A stretch of DNA of 64,000 bases from Dromiciops gliroides (taxonomy: Eukaryota; Chordata; Mammalia; Microbiotheria; Microbiotheriidae). Under the pieces are notes generated by a model, which was not told the DNA's origin, ran no database searches, and saw only the letters and a list, made by a program, of their open reading frames with translations. Where the stretch lies: the NCBI RefSeq assembly GCF_019393635.1, contig NC_057867.1, positions 66,219,492 through 66,283,491 on the forward strand, read 5' to 3'. Position 1 is the stretch's first letter. Each line of letters starts with the position of its first letter. Made by a program: the position numbers and the translations under genes. Positions 54,263-64,000 of the stretch are shown in pieces.

Positions 54263-56419
54263 AACCCCCATCTTTCTTAACAGAAGGCATCACATATACA
54301 TTAGAAAAAGATGAGAACAGTAGTGACCCCTCTAAATATAGGCTAATTACATTTATGTACCTTATGCAAAATATCCACAGATTCTATTGCTCAAGAAAAA
54401 TCTAGAAATACTTGTAATAAAACAACATTTTGGCTAAGAAGCCAAAAAGGTATACCACTAAGTGCCAGGGATTTAAAGAGAAATTCATTATTGATTAGGT
54501 GATTATTGAATAAGGCACCTGAAAGTGCCATAATATTTACACTGCCTTTATTGATTGTCTTGAAGCCTTTGACCTAATTCCCCATACTCATGCATTAGCC
54601 ATGTACTGTAAATATGTAAAATCAATGCAAGAACGCAAGACTATTTGATTGTCACAAAGAAGACGGGTCTCTATTTAAAACATGCCACTGACACAATAAT
54701 GTTAAGAACAATTGATTCAAAACATGCCATCTTCTAGGGAAATAGTTTAAGCCCACTATGGTTCTGCCTAGCCTTAAATCCAATATCATCATTCCTGCAC
54801 AGAACTGGGTATGGCTTTCAAATCAAAGAGCAATTCATATCAAGACATCATATTAATCACTTGGTGTACATGGATGATATCAAGTTATATGGCTTCACTT
54901 TAAAGCACATTAAATAACTACTTCTCATGGAAACTTTCTCCAAGGATAACAAAACATCATTTGGATTTAATAAGTGTAAAATTCTTTTTGTGAGCCAAGG
55001 AATAATAAACACTAAAGGCTTTGAGCTTGAATACAGAGGTCAAATCGAGACAATGGGTGAAGGTAATACTTAGAAATGCCTTGGTCTTCTCTAGTAAAGA
55101 CACGTCAAATATATTATGACTATAAAGGAGAAAGTTAAGGCTCTATATGTTAAGAGATTTATAGGCATCCTACAGTCAAGGTATAATTAGGAAGACCATA
55201 TTAAAAGCAACTAACACTTATACAATGCCAGTCTTACATATACTTTGGGTATGGTAAAATGAATGACAATGGATCTAGAAGGTGTCCAAACAAAATATTA
55301 TAATGTTAATGTACCACGTTTATGAAACACAGGGCTTATCGCCACAATGCAGCTATCAAAAGATTAACATTACCTAGTCAGAAAGGAGGATTGATAGATT
55401 GATAGATATTCTCAGAGCACATGATAAATTAGTTAAAATTTATATGTACAAAAGACCTCATTTCATAAAGTAATGGTAAAAGCTTACAAAAGATACACGC
55501 ACATGCACACACATACACACCTAGATTTGTTAAATGCAACCCAAAGTGGTTTATTTACAGATGAAGCCTATGAAATAGCTAAGACCCCAGAGTAGAATCA
55601 AAAGGTACTTTATGGGGAAAACCACATGAACTCAACCAACAATATAAACAAGGAAGCACCAAACAAATGGCTGTCATATAGATTTGTTTATAAAAATGAA
55701 AAGGTTTATGATAGCTGTTCAAGATTTGACATCCCAGAAATTATCAAAAAATCTCTTTAAGGAAACTAGACTTACCAATTGACGCAGATTATGCAACAAA
55801 TTGGTAGAAACCGTAAGCCATCCCTGCAGGTTCCAAAACTTCAGCATCAACTAGAAACCTAGATGGAAAAGATGGTAGTTAGATTTATTCACTATCCTCT
55901 ATATTTATTCACTATCCTCTATAAACAGGTGAAAATTCCCTGTACTAGAATTTCAAACCCTCGAATATCCTTGAGAATTCAGTAAATAAACTGCAGTAAA
56001 ACTAGAGAGTCATTACATGCATAATTGCTGTCCACAATTACCTAGACATAACATTTAACCATAAAATAAAAGAACCAAGTTTTTAATAGATGTCTCCATC
56101 TGAATACTGAATACACATCAGTATAATACTGAACACTAAATATGCTAAAACTATACATAATGGAAACTTTTTAAAATATAGAGGCCTAATGAAAGAAATT
56201 AAAACCATATAAGAACAGGATGAGGTCTATGTTATTCCTGTTGTCCTGTCTGTTACTGAAGCTGTCTCAAGAGTGTTTTCAGTAAGGCCATGGAAGATGA
56301 ATTTATATCTCAATTCTCTTATTTATTTGCAAAAATGTAGTCAGTGTACCCTCCTATGCAACAGTTTGAATAGCATTACAAATTTAAAAAGACCTTGTTT
56401 CTCAAATATATAAAGAACT

Positions 56420-57415
56420 GAGTCAAATTTGTAAAAATAAAAGTCATTCCCCAATTGATAAATGGTCAAACGATATGAACAGCAAGTTTTCAGACAAAGA
56501 AATGAAAGCTATCCATACTCATATGAAAAATGTTCTAAATCACTATTGATCAGAGAAATGCAAATTAAAACAACTCTGAGGTACTTACCTCATAACTATC
56601 AGAGCGGCCAATATAATAAACAAAAAAAAAGAAAACAATGGATGTTGGAGGGAATGTGGGGAAACTGGGACACTAATTCACTGGTGGTGGAGTTGTGAAC
56701 TGATCCATACATTCTGGAGAGCAATTTGGAACTATGCCCAAAGGGCTATAGAACTGTGTATACCCTTTGAGACAGCAATACCACTGCTAGGTTTAAATCC
56801 CAAAGACATCCCCCAAAAGAGAAAAAGACCTATTTGTATAAAAATATTTATAGCAGCTCTTTTTGTGGTGGCCAAGAATTGGACATCAAAGGGATACCCA
56901 TCAATTGAGGAATGGTAAAATAAGCTGTGGTATATGCTTGTAATAGAATATTATTGTGCTATAAGAAATGACAGGCAGGATGATTTAAGAAAGGCCTGGA
57001 AAGACTTTTATGAACTGATGTATAGTGAAGTGAGAGGAACCATGAGAATGTTGCACACAGTGACAGCAATATTGTTCAATGAAGAACTGCCAGTAACTTA
57101 GCTATTCTCAGCAATACAATGATCCAAAACAATCCCAAAAGACTAATGATGAAGATACTCTCCACCTCCAAAGAAAGAACTGATTTTGATTGAACACAGA
57201 CTAAAGCATACTATTTTTCACTTTCTTTATTTCATTTTTTTTCTTTTATTCAATTCTTCTTATACCAAATGACTAATATGGTCATGTTTTACATAATTCC
57301 ATATGAGTAACCCACATCTGATTGCTTACCATTTCGGGGAGGGGGGAGAGGAGGGAGGAAAGGAGGGACAGAATTTGGAACTCAAAACTTCAAATAAGAA
57401 TGTTTATTTTTTAAA
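56420..57415 (+). repeat. L1 ORF2 C-terminus and 3' UTR
   Basis: The frame 56462-56698 reads YEKCSKSLLIREMQIKTTL and later QWMLEGMWGNWDTNS, the conserved late-ORF2 S-x-x-I-R-E-M-Q-I-K-T-T and C-W-R-G-C-G-E segments. It continues through the W-Y segment (about 56930) and a 3' UTR with 'gggagaggagggaggaaagg'. It is 5' truncated and lies just past the R4/Dong-like LINE. Confidence 0.9.
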
Positions 57416-57419
57416 AGGT

Positions 57420-57735
57420 ATTATTATCACACCTGTTTCAAAGATGAGGTTCAAAGAAATTACTTAACATAAGGTAAGTTATGTAAGTGTCTGAGACAGA
57501 ATTTGAACCCAGGTCTTGCTGACTCCTCCTCCTAGAGGCTTGCTAGAGTTGCCTTACTTTCTGGAGTCCTTGTATTTTCTTGAGCTCCTGTATCTAAACC
57601 ATTCCTCTAATATTTGAACGATAATAGGGTACTTTGCCTCCTTCTCCATACAACTTCTGGCCTGGCTGCCCTACTGCCCCATAGCCTGCCTCTGACAAGT
57701 CTAATAGTTTTCTATTGTTCATAAAATAAAATTCA
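57420..57735. repeat. MIR scrap (minus) and L2 scrap (plus)
   Basis: 57430-57530 has 'gaatttgaacccaggtcttg'. 57560-57730 has L2-like 'gccctactgccccatagcct' and 'ctattgttcataaaataaaa'. Confidence 0.55.
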
Positions 57736-57895
57736 GGGGCAGCTAGGCCATCACAGTGGGTAGAGCATTGGCCTTGGATTCAGAAGGACCTGAGTTCAAA
57801 TCCGGACTCAGATAATTGTCACTGACTAGCTGTGTGACCCTGGGCAAGTCACTTAACCCCAATTGCCTCACCAAAAAAAATTTTTTTAATGGGTT
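57736..57895 (+). repeat. tRNA-derived SINE (WSINE1-like), diverged
   Basis: Forward copy with a changed head ('gggcagctaggccatcacag') and an A8T7 tail. No clear TSD. It is the most diverged plus-strand copy here. Confidence 0.88.
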
Positions 57896-57899
57896 GTTA

Positions 57900-60085
57900 C
57901 ACTAAGGAATAGCATGATATCATTAAAAGCACTGTAAAATGTCCTAAAAGCAATCTAACAAGTTTTTTTCTTCATATTTAATTCTAGGTCTAACTCATTG
58001 TCCATATGCCATTCCTGACTCAAATCTATGTACTGATAAATACAATGTACATCTAGCTATACGTCATCATCTGATGTCAATAGGCATCTCTCGTTTTTCG
58101 TCTATTTCATTTATATGGATTGTTCGACTGGTTTCTTTTGAGTACACATAAATCTCACTGGCCCTCCAATGTTCTAGGGTTGAATACAAGCATTACAATG
58201 TCATCTACAAACAACAGCACCTGGAGGATCTCACCTTTTATTTATTGGGAGTCCTTCTTCTACTTGGACTCTATGCAAGGTATCCTCTATAATAGCAGCA
58301 AATACCATTAGCAGCCAGGCATCTTCCTGTTTTACGCTTCACTTGATGTTAATAATCATAGCATCATTGAACAGAATACACCCTGTGATTATATTTATCA
58401 AGAAACCTTGTCTTATTGTGGCATTTGCATGATAGTCTTTTTCTTGGAGGAGAAACTGGAAGGCTATGTTTAACTCAACCAAGATGAATGCTTTTTAAAA
58501 ACTCAACAAACAATAGACACAGTGAGGTCATATATTATGTGGACCTTTGGATTAACTGTCTGACTGGAATGGTATATTCTGCTACAGAGAATCATTCACA
58601 GAAGCCTGCCTCTTCCCTTCTCATATTTTCCTCAAGGATACACTCAGTACATGTGTGGATCATTTTCATACAAGTTTTACAAAGAAGAGAAAGTAGGCAT
58701 ATGCGTCAGGAATTCTTGATGTTCACCTGATTGACTTTGGGGGGTACAAATATCATCCATGACTTGTTCCAATCTTTTCATGTCTTCCTCTCTCAGATTT
58801 CTTGTAAAGCAATCTCCCAATGCTTTCAAGATTGTGTTGCCTCCAATATGGATTTCCTTGATGCAAATGGCTCTCAGCTAATCTACTCTTTTCCTACTTC
58901 GTTTTCCTAAGTTTGATTGCTATTTCTTCATACAGCAAGTTAGGAACTGAGGTGTTAGGATCCTCTGTCACTGGTGATAAGAAGAGATCATTACAATGAT
59001 ACTAACAGATTGGGTTCATTTTCTGTATACTTGTTATCAATCTATAAATGGTCTTGGGATAATATGACTTAGGGTCCCATGCCAAGCTTTTTGTAAATTT
59101 GTTTCCATTTCCACTGCTTTTCTCTGTTCTTTGAGGAAATACCGTTCCTAATCTGCCATCCTTCTCTGGACTGTTTTACATATAAGCCCATATTCTCAAC
59201 AAGCATTGTCCTTGGCTCTCTGTTTGGCAAAGGCAGTTTTTATAAGGCAATTTTGTCCTCCTCACGGTGCCAACTGCATTACATCCACTAAACTTTCACA
59301 GGACATGTCCAAAATTAATGTTAACATCTTTGCCTTTTCCCCATTTTTCAGTTTCGGTGGCTTGATTGAATAGTTCAGGTGGAAAATGTCAAAATGATTT
59401 GCACAGTGTCGTCTTCTCTTTATTCTTTCTTCTCAGCTGATGTTGATTTTGACCTTTACTCTAACTAGTTGAGAGTCTGACTGAACACACATACACACAC
59501 ACACACACACACAGAGAGTAAATGGGGTCATAGAAGCCCGTACAGAATTATAGCTTATAGAGCTAGAAGGGACCTAAGAGGTCTTATCTGTTACATTATA
59601 GTCAATTTCACATGTTTGTGATAGTGTTAGGAGCTTGCCACATCCTGCACTTTATGATTTTCTTCCAGAAGAAAGTATTAATGATATAGAAGTAGAAGGT
59701 CTTTGATCGCTTTTATTTTTCAAACCTGGGTCATGTTTTTCATGATTTTTATGATATTCCCTTTATTTATAACTTCGTATTGAAGCCATTAGGAATGAAA
59801 GTATATGTTAACAATACTTTGATTATCTTGTCAAAGTTTTTATAGAATTTCTTTGCTTCTTCATCCTCCACAACAGATGTTGCTACACAAACTGGGAATA
59901 ATATTTAATATTGGTCTTTTTTCTTCTGCTCCTTATGAGCACTGCAATGCAAAATGACCAAGTATCTCCATGATATAATGTTTCTTGTTGCCTTTGCACT
60001 CATGATGAAGCCAAATCCAACATCTCCCTTGTTTGATTAGGTACAGAGAATCCATTAGCCATTCTCTTCCATTTATCTTCCTTTT
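57900..60085 (-). repeat. LINE of uncertain clade (RTE-like), minus strand
   Basis: On the minus strand the codons at 58212-58201 read F-V-D-D within the context LQVLLFVDDIVML, an RT catalytic box. Text elsewhere (58240-59480, and less clearly 59780-60085) looks like decayed RT and endonuclease sequence. I favour RTE because of the F-x-D-D-I-V wording, but cannot exclude another clade. No open frame remains. Confidence 0.55.
59484..59514. repeat. (AC)n microsatellite
   Basis: About 14 AC units with one AT interruption, followed by a short GA run. Confidence 0.95.
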
Positions 60086-60860
60086 GCTTTTTTAAACTGA
60101 ATTTTATTTATTTATTTATTGTTACATTTTAAGTTCCAAACTGCCAGAAGGCCACCATTTGATACATACAAACACACATATATACATATACACACATATA
60201 TGTAAAAACCATATTATAGATCTGTTTATGAGTTCTTTCTCTGGATGTAAATAGCATTTTCCTTCATAGGTCCCTCATAGTTGATTTGAGTTTTTATAAT
60301 ACTCAGAATAACCTAGTCATTCACAGTTATTCTTTGAATAATATTGCTGTTACTGGATACAACATTCTCTTGGTTCTGCTCCTTTCATTCCATTATTTTA
60401 TACAAGTCTTTCCATGTTTTTCTAAAATCAACCTGCTTATCATTTCTTACAGTACAGTAGTATTCCATCACAATAATATATCACAACTTGTTTAGCCATT
60501 CCCCAATTGACAGGCATCTCTTCAATTTCCAGTTCTTTGCTACCACAAAGAAAGCTGCTATAAGTATTTAGAACATACAGGTTCTTTTCCTTTTTCTCTA
60601 ATCACCTTAGGAAACAGACCCAATAGTGGTATTTCTGGGTCAAAGGGTATAGACAGCTTTATCTTTTGGGGAATAATTCCAGATTGCTCTCCAAAACAGT
60701 TGGATCAGTTCATATTATACCAAGTTTCCTTCTGTCTTTGGTTTTGCTTATTATAAGAATGTTAAGTATCAACGTAGTTGTTTTCCAATGGTATGTCTAC
60801 TGGTTAGTCATTAGACAAAGATATCACATTTTGAGTATGTATGGTAAAAGTTAACATGTA
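60086..60860 (-). repeat. L1 ORF2 C-terminal region and 3' UTR
   Basis: Tail (TTTATTTATTTA) at 60106-60120, a CATA/TATA run at 60160-60205, then 'tctcttggttctgctccttt', 'gccattccccaattgacagg' and 'gctgctataagtatttagaa' in the order shared by the other minus copies. Confidence 0.85.
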
Positions 60861-60959
60861 TTGATGGTCTAAAACCTGTGCTTCTTAGCACCTCTTGACT
60901 TTTTTTCCATCCACTGTCATCAGAAGGGGCCTGCACAGTATTTTTCTTTGATTTAAAGA

Positions 60960-61140
60960 TTCTCTTAGAATCAAAAGCATTAGAACTAGAAGGAACCTAA
61001 GAACATAAAAAAGAATGTTACAGCTGGAAGAGATTTTAAGTCCTCTTATTTTACAGACAAGGAAATTGGGGCCCAAGGAATCTAAGTGTTCATCCAAATT
61101 CACAAAGCAGAATAAGGACCAGAACCTAGTTCTTCTGACA
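60960..61140 (-). repeat. MIR/L3 terminal units and MIR tail
   Basis: 60965-61040 holds two units of the 35-bp terminal module ('gcattagaactagaaggaac', 'aagaatgttacagctggaag'). 61045-61135 is the MIR segment 'acagacaaggaaattggggc'. Confidence 0.7.
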
Positions 61141-61242
61141 ACCAGTCCGGTATTCTTTGTCCTTGTCCTTTTCTCTGGTGGGTCACATGCCCTGAGCCCT
61201 TCTGCCCTTAGGATTTAAGTCCAGGATCACCCTGGGTCCCTC

Positions 61243-61510
61243 TAAGTATGAGAAGCAACTAGGTGGCAGTGGACAGAGTTCTGGGAATCTAGAACCAGGG
61301 AGATCTGACTTCAAATCTAGCCTCATATACTTATTAGATGTATGACTCTGAGCAAGTCACTTAACCTCTGATTGCTTCAGTTTTCTCAACCTATCCCACA
61401 GGGTTGCTGTGAGATCACATGAGATTATATCTATGTCTATATCTATTTATAAAGTATTTAGCACAGTGCCAGGCACATAGTAGATACCAAATAAATACTT
61501 ATTCCCTTCC
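61243..61510 (+). repeat. Full-length MAR/THER-type SINE
   Basis: Head 'gaagcaactaggtggcagtg', B-box-like 'gacttcaaatctagcctc', CORE 'atgtatgactctgagcaagt', then 'ctcaacctatcccacagggt' and the L2-like tail 'gtgccaggcacatagtagat'. About 265 bp. Confidence 0.82.
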
Positions 61511-61800
61511 CCCACTCCACCAGTGTTCCATTTTAAAGCTGCTGGAATGGCAAATCATCTTGTGCTACAGCCCAGCCCTCCCTCTTGTGTGGGGGCTGCC
61601 AAATGAGCCTTTATCACAAAAACAGAGGCTCAGCATTCTCCAAACCAGATTCTATGACTGGCTCCAAGTGTCCGGGTGTGGGCTCCTCTTCTCTCCAGCC
61701 TGTATTACCTCAGGTTGAAGCAGGCTTATGGGGCTTAAGTGAGCCGAGGACTTTGAGAGTCTAGTTTGTGTCTATTCAGTCCAGCTGCATCTCTTGCTAA
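61511..61800. other. Unique-looking DNA
   Basis: No repeat or supported gene. A 99-codon plus frame (61419-61718) begins inside the SINE. Confidence 0.35.
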
Positions 61801-62135
61801 GAGATTAGTCATATAGTCTTAGAATGTCAGAGCTGGATGGAATGTCAGAGGTCATCTGGTACAGCCCCTTCATTCTCCAAAGGCCTAGAGAAGGAGAGTG
61901 ACTTGCCTAAGGTCACATGAAGAATTAGCATAGAAGAGCTGGGATTCAAACACAGATCTCCTGACACTGGCCAAAACTCTCCACGCCTATGCATCCTGCT
62001 CATTTCTGTTTCCACACATGGAACGCTCTTCCTCCTCTTCTCTCTGAATTCAATTCAGTAAACATTTACCAAGTGTTTGTTGTGTGCAGGGCACTGTCCC
62101 TTGGATTGGGAGAGATACAAAACTGAAATAAACTA
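61801..62135. repeat. MIR (minus) and MAR-like module (plus)
   Basis: 61810-61975 runs 'cttagaatgtcagagctgga', 'gagtgacttgcctaaggtca' and 'gggattcaaacacagatctc'. 62050-62130 has 'gtaaacatttaccaagtgtt' and 'gggcactgtcccttggattg'. Confidence 0.7.
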
Positions 62136-62319
62136 GAGGAACCTTAACTAGCCCTAATTGTGCCTGGGGTAAATGTCTTCAGTGGTGTATGGGGGTTAGG
62201 GTTAGGGATCCAAGTCCCAGAGAGTCCTGGCTGATGGGCACCATAGCAAAGGGAAAATGGAGGTGGCAGGAGAAAGCCATGCCCTTCCTTGTCAGAGGAC
62301 CAACAGACAAGGCAGTGGT

Positions 62320-62510
62320 GCTAGCCTGGAAAGACAGCTGGCTCTGGAGTCAAGCCCAGCCTGTGATATTTACTACCTGTGGAAACTCGAACAAATCACT
62401 TAACTTAGCTGGATCTCAGTTTCCTCATCTTACAGATGAGGAGGTTGGACTAGATCAGTTCTCAGCTACTTTCTGGCTCTAAATCTCTGATGCTATGATC
62501 AAAACAGCAC
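62320..62510 (+). repeat. MIR/THER-type SINE
   Basis: 'gctggctctggagtcaagcc', 'gatctcagtttcctcatctt' and 'aggttggactagatcagttc', with the terminal 'ctctgatgctatgatc'. It is nearly complete. Confidence 0.82.
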
Positions 62511-62654
62511 TTGCTCCGGGAGGAAGACTAACCCTTTGGGAAGGATATGCCCCTCACACCAGGTCATCACCCCGAGGCAAAGTGCCATTCATCCCAGCTA
62601 AGGAAGGCTCTAGAGACTGGACGATGAGCTAGTTCCCTGATCTCATATAGTCTT

Positions 62655-63058
62655 CTGCTGTGTTCCCACAGTCTCTGCATTCAGAAAAATGGACCCCATA
62701 CCCACACCTGGAATGCCACCTTGTCCTCATTTCTCCTTGTTGAAATCCTTCTTTCAAGCACAAGCTGTGGAGGCACATTCTCCCCAACACCTTCCCTGAT
62801 CCCAAGAGCCTCTCTTCTTTCTCCATCACACTGCTTAGAGGTGGGCATGTCACAGCAGCTGTCCCTTCCCACCCCTGAGTAGACTGGAAACTGCTTGAGA
62901 AAGGGAATGCAATGAGGTGGTTTTCCTCGCATAGTTATATTTCCGGCACCAAGCATACAGTCTTATGTATACATATGTGTACTATGTATAATACATATAT
63001 ATATGTTATATTTATGCATAACAAATGCTGGTTGGGTTGGATTAAATGAATGAATACC
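62655..63058 (+). repeat. L2 LINE 3' end
   Basis: 'agactggaaactgcttgaga' and 'aagggaatgcaatgaggtgg' lead into 'tccggcaccaagcatacagt'. A TA/TG-rich microsatellite (62965-63020) interrupts before the end module 'aacaaatgctggttgggttg'. Confidence 0.72.
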
Positions 63059-63114
63059 ACCTTCCTACCATAGCTCTTGGTAGGGGGACAAGGCACAACC
63101 AGATAAGAATAACA

Positions 63115-63370
63115 AAAATGGCTAACATTTATATAGTACCTATTGTGCGCCAGGCACTATACTAAGCACTTCACAAATATCATTTCATTTGATCTTACAA
63201 CAAACCTGGGAGGTAGGTGCTATTATTATCCTAATTTTACATGAGGAAACTGAAGAAGACAGAGGCAAAATGACTTGCCCAGGGTCCTATAGCTAGTAGT
63301 ATCTGAGGCTGGATTTGAACTCAGGTCTTCCTGACTCAGGGCCTGTGCTCTGTGCACTATACCTCAGTGG
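63115..63370 (-). repeat. MIR/MAR-type SINE, full length
   Basis: Order on the plus strand: 'gcgccaggcactatactaag', 'atttcatttgatcttacaac', 'aaatgacttgcccagggtcc' and 'ggatttgaactcaggtcttc'. Head at about 63350-63370. Confidence 0.85.
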
Positions 63371-63399
63371 TACAAGATACGTGCATTAGAGAGGTACCA

Positions 63400-63655
63400 A
63401 ACAAAAAGCTGTTATATCCTTCAATACCCAAAGACCCAGCTCTAATGCTACATTCTTCTGAAAGTCTTCCTTATGTTCCATGTTCCCTCAAGGATTTCTG
63501 GATATATTTCCTTCCCCTTGTTCCCAGGCCTGCACCTATTGTGTTTCCCAGGCTAGACTGTAAACTCCTGGAGGGCAGCATCAGGGACTTCTTTATCCAT
63601 GAGATTGGGCATAGCATAAGCACTCAGCATATGCCTATTAAATGAAGCAGCTGGA
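63400..63655 (+). repeat. L2 LINE 3' end
   Basis: 'gaaagtcttccttatgttcc', 'aggctagactgtaaactcct' and 'gcataagcactcagcatatg' follow the L2 terminal order. Confidence 0.78.
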
Positions 63656-64000
63656 GTTGATTGGGTTTGTTTAGCAGTTTCTGTTACATGGTGCTTTACT
63701 GTTTCTAAATACCCTCTGTTAGGGAGGGCAAATGCTATGATCTCCACTTGCTGGATGAAGGCAGGTGACTTGCCGCACATTATCTTTCCACTATATCCCA
63801 CAGGTGCTCGGATGGTGTTTATTTGGAGGTCCAATGAGGACTCTGATCCCATTTCTCTAGCATGTGAAGGCTTATACAGTGCTTCCTGAGGTTAGGAGCT
63901 CAAGGATTATTATCATTTTATCCAAGAGAAAAAAAAGGCTCTGACATAGAAAGTGGTCATATAGGCCAAGAGTCAACCCCAGCAGCTCCTCTTCCCCCCA
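63656..64000 (-). repeat. Decayed MIR material at the window end
   Basis: 'aggcaggtgacttgccgcac' near 63759 resembles the reversed MIR CORE. The rest is unassigned, and the 99-codon minus frame at 63553-63852 crosses L2 and MIR. Confidence 0.45.

Overview
The window reads as a stretch of marsupial nuclear genome that is rich in transposons and poor in genes. The strongest clue is a tRNA-derived SINE of about 150 bp, present about 28 times. Its head reads GGCAGCTAGGTGGCGCAGTGG, it carries a B-box-like GTTCAAATCC, and most copies have clean target-site duplications (TSDs). From memory it matches the WSINE1/WALLSI-type SINEs of Australian marsupials. Around it lie MIR/THER/MAR CORE-SINEs, L2, CR1/L3, L1, an RTE-like LINE, an R4/Dong-like LINE and two small DNA-transposon derivatives. 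I did not identify the species, and no database was searched.

Layout. 1-1.4 kb is a CR1/L3 LINE. 1.4-7.2 kb holds MIR and L2 fragments, one small hAT-like element and some apparently unique DNA. 7.2-10 kb has L1 pieces in both orientations, a 34-bp tandem repeat and a unique AT-rich block. 10-15 kb is MIR, SINEs and unique DNA. 15-19 kb is a CR1 endonuclease-region fragment followed by a minus-strand L1 carrying three SINEs and a mariner-like MITE. 20-23 kb has two SINEs and a plus-strand L1. 24-27.4 kb has more L1 plus a minus-strand CR1. 27.4-31.4 kb is L2, MIR and a fairly unique GC-richer stretch. 31.4-37 kb is one minus-strand L1 with at least six nested insertions, including L1-in-SINE-in-L1. 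37-43 kb is L2, L1 and CR1. 43-50.8 kb is the least repetitive part and holds the only candidate, very uncertain, coding exon. 50.9-56.3 kb is an R4/Dong-type LINE broken by an L1 and by a block holding an RPL23A processed pseudogene with several SINEs. 56.4-60.9 kb is L1, an RTE-like LINE and L1. 61-64 kb is MIR and L2.

No intact protein-coding gene, RNA gene, CRISPR array or operon is supported. Open frames of 60-166 codons mostly lie in repeats or are chance openings. The only recognisable host gene is the RPL23A retrocopy, which has two in-frame stops. I found no previously undescribed biological system. The most informative signals are the nested insertion history, the R4/Dong fossil, two L1 copies sharing a microsatellite inside ORF2, the two DNA-transposon derivatives, and a few unique blocks that could be conserved non-coding elements. 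Boundaries without a stated TSD or terminal inverted repeat (TIR) are estimates, often good only to tens of bases.
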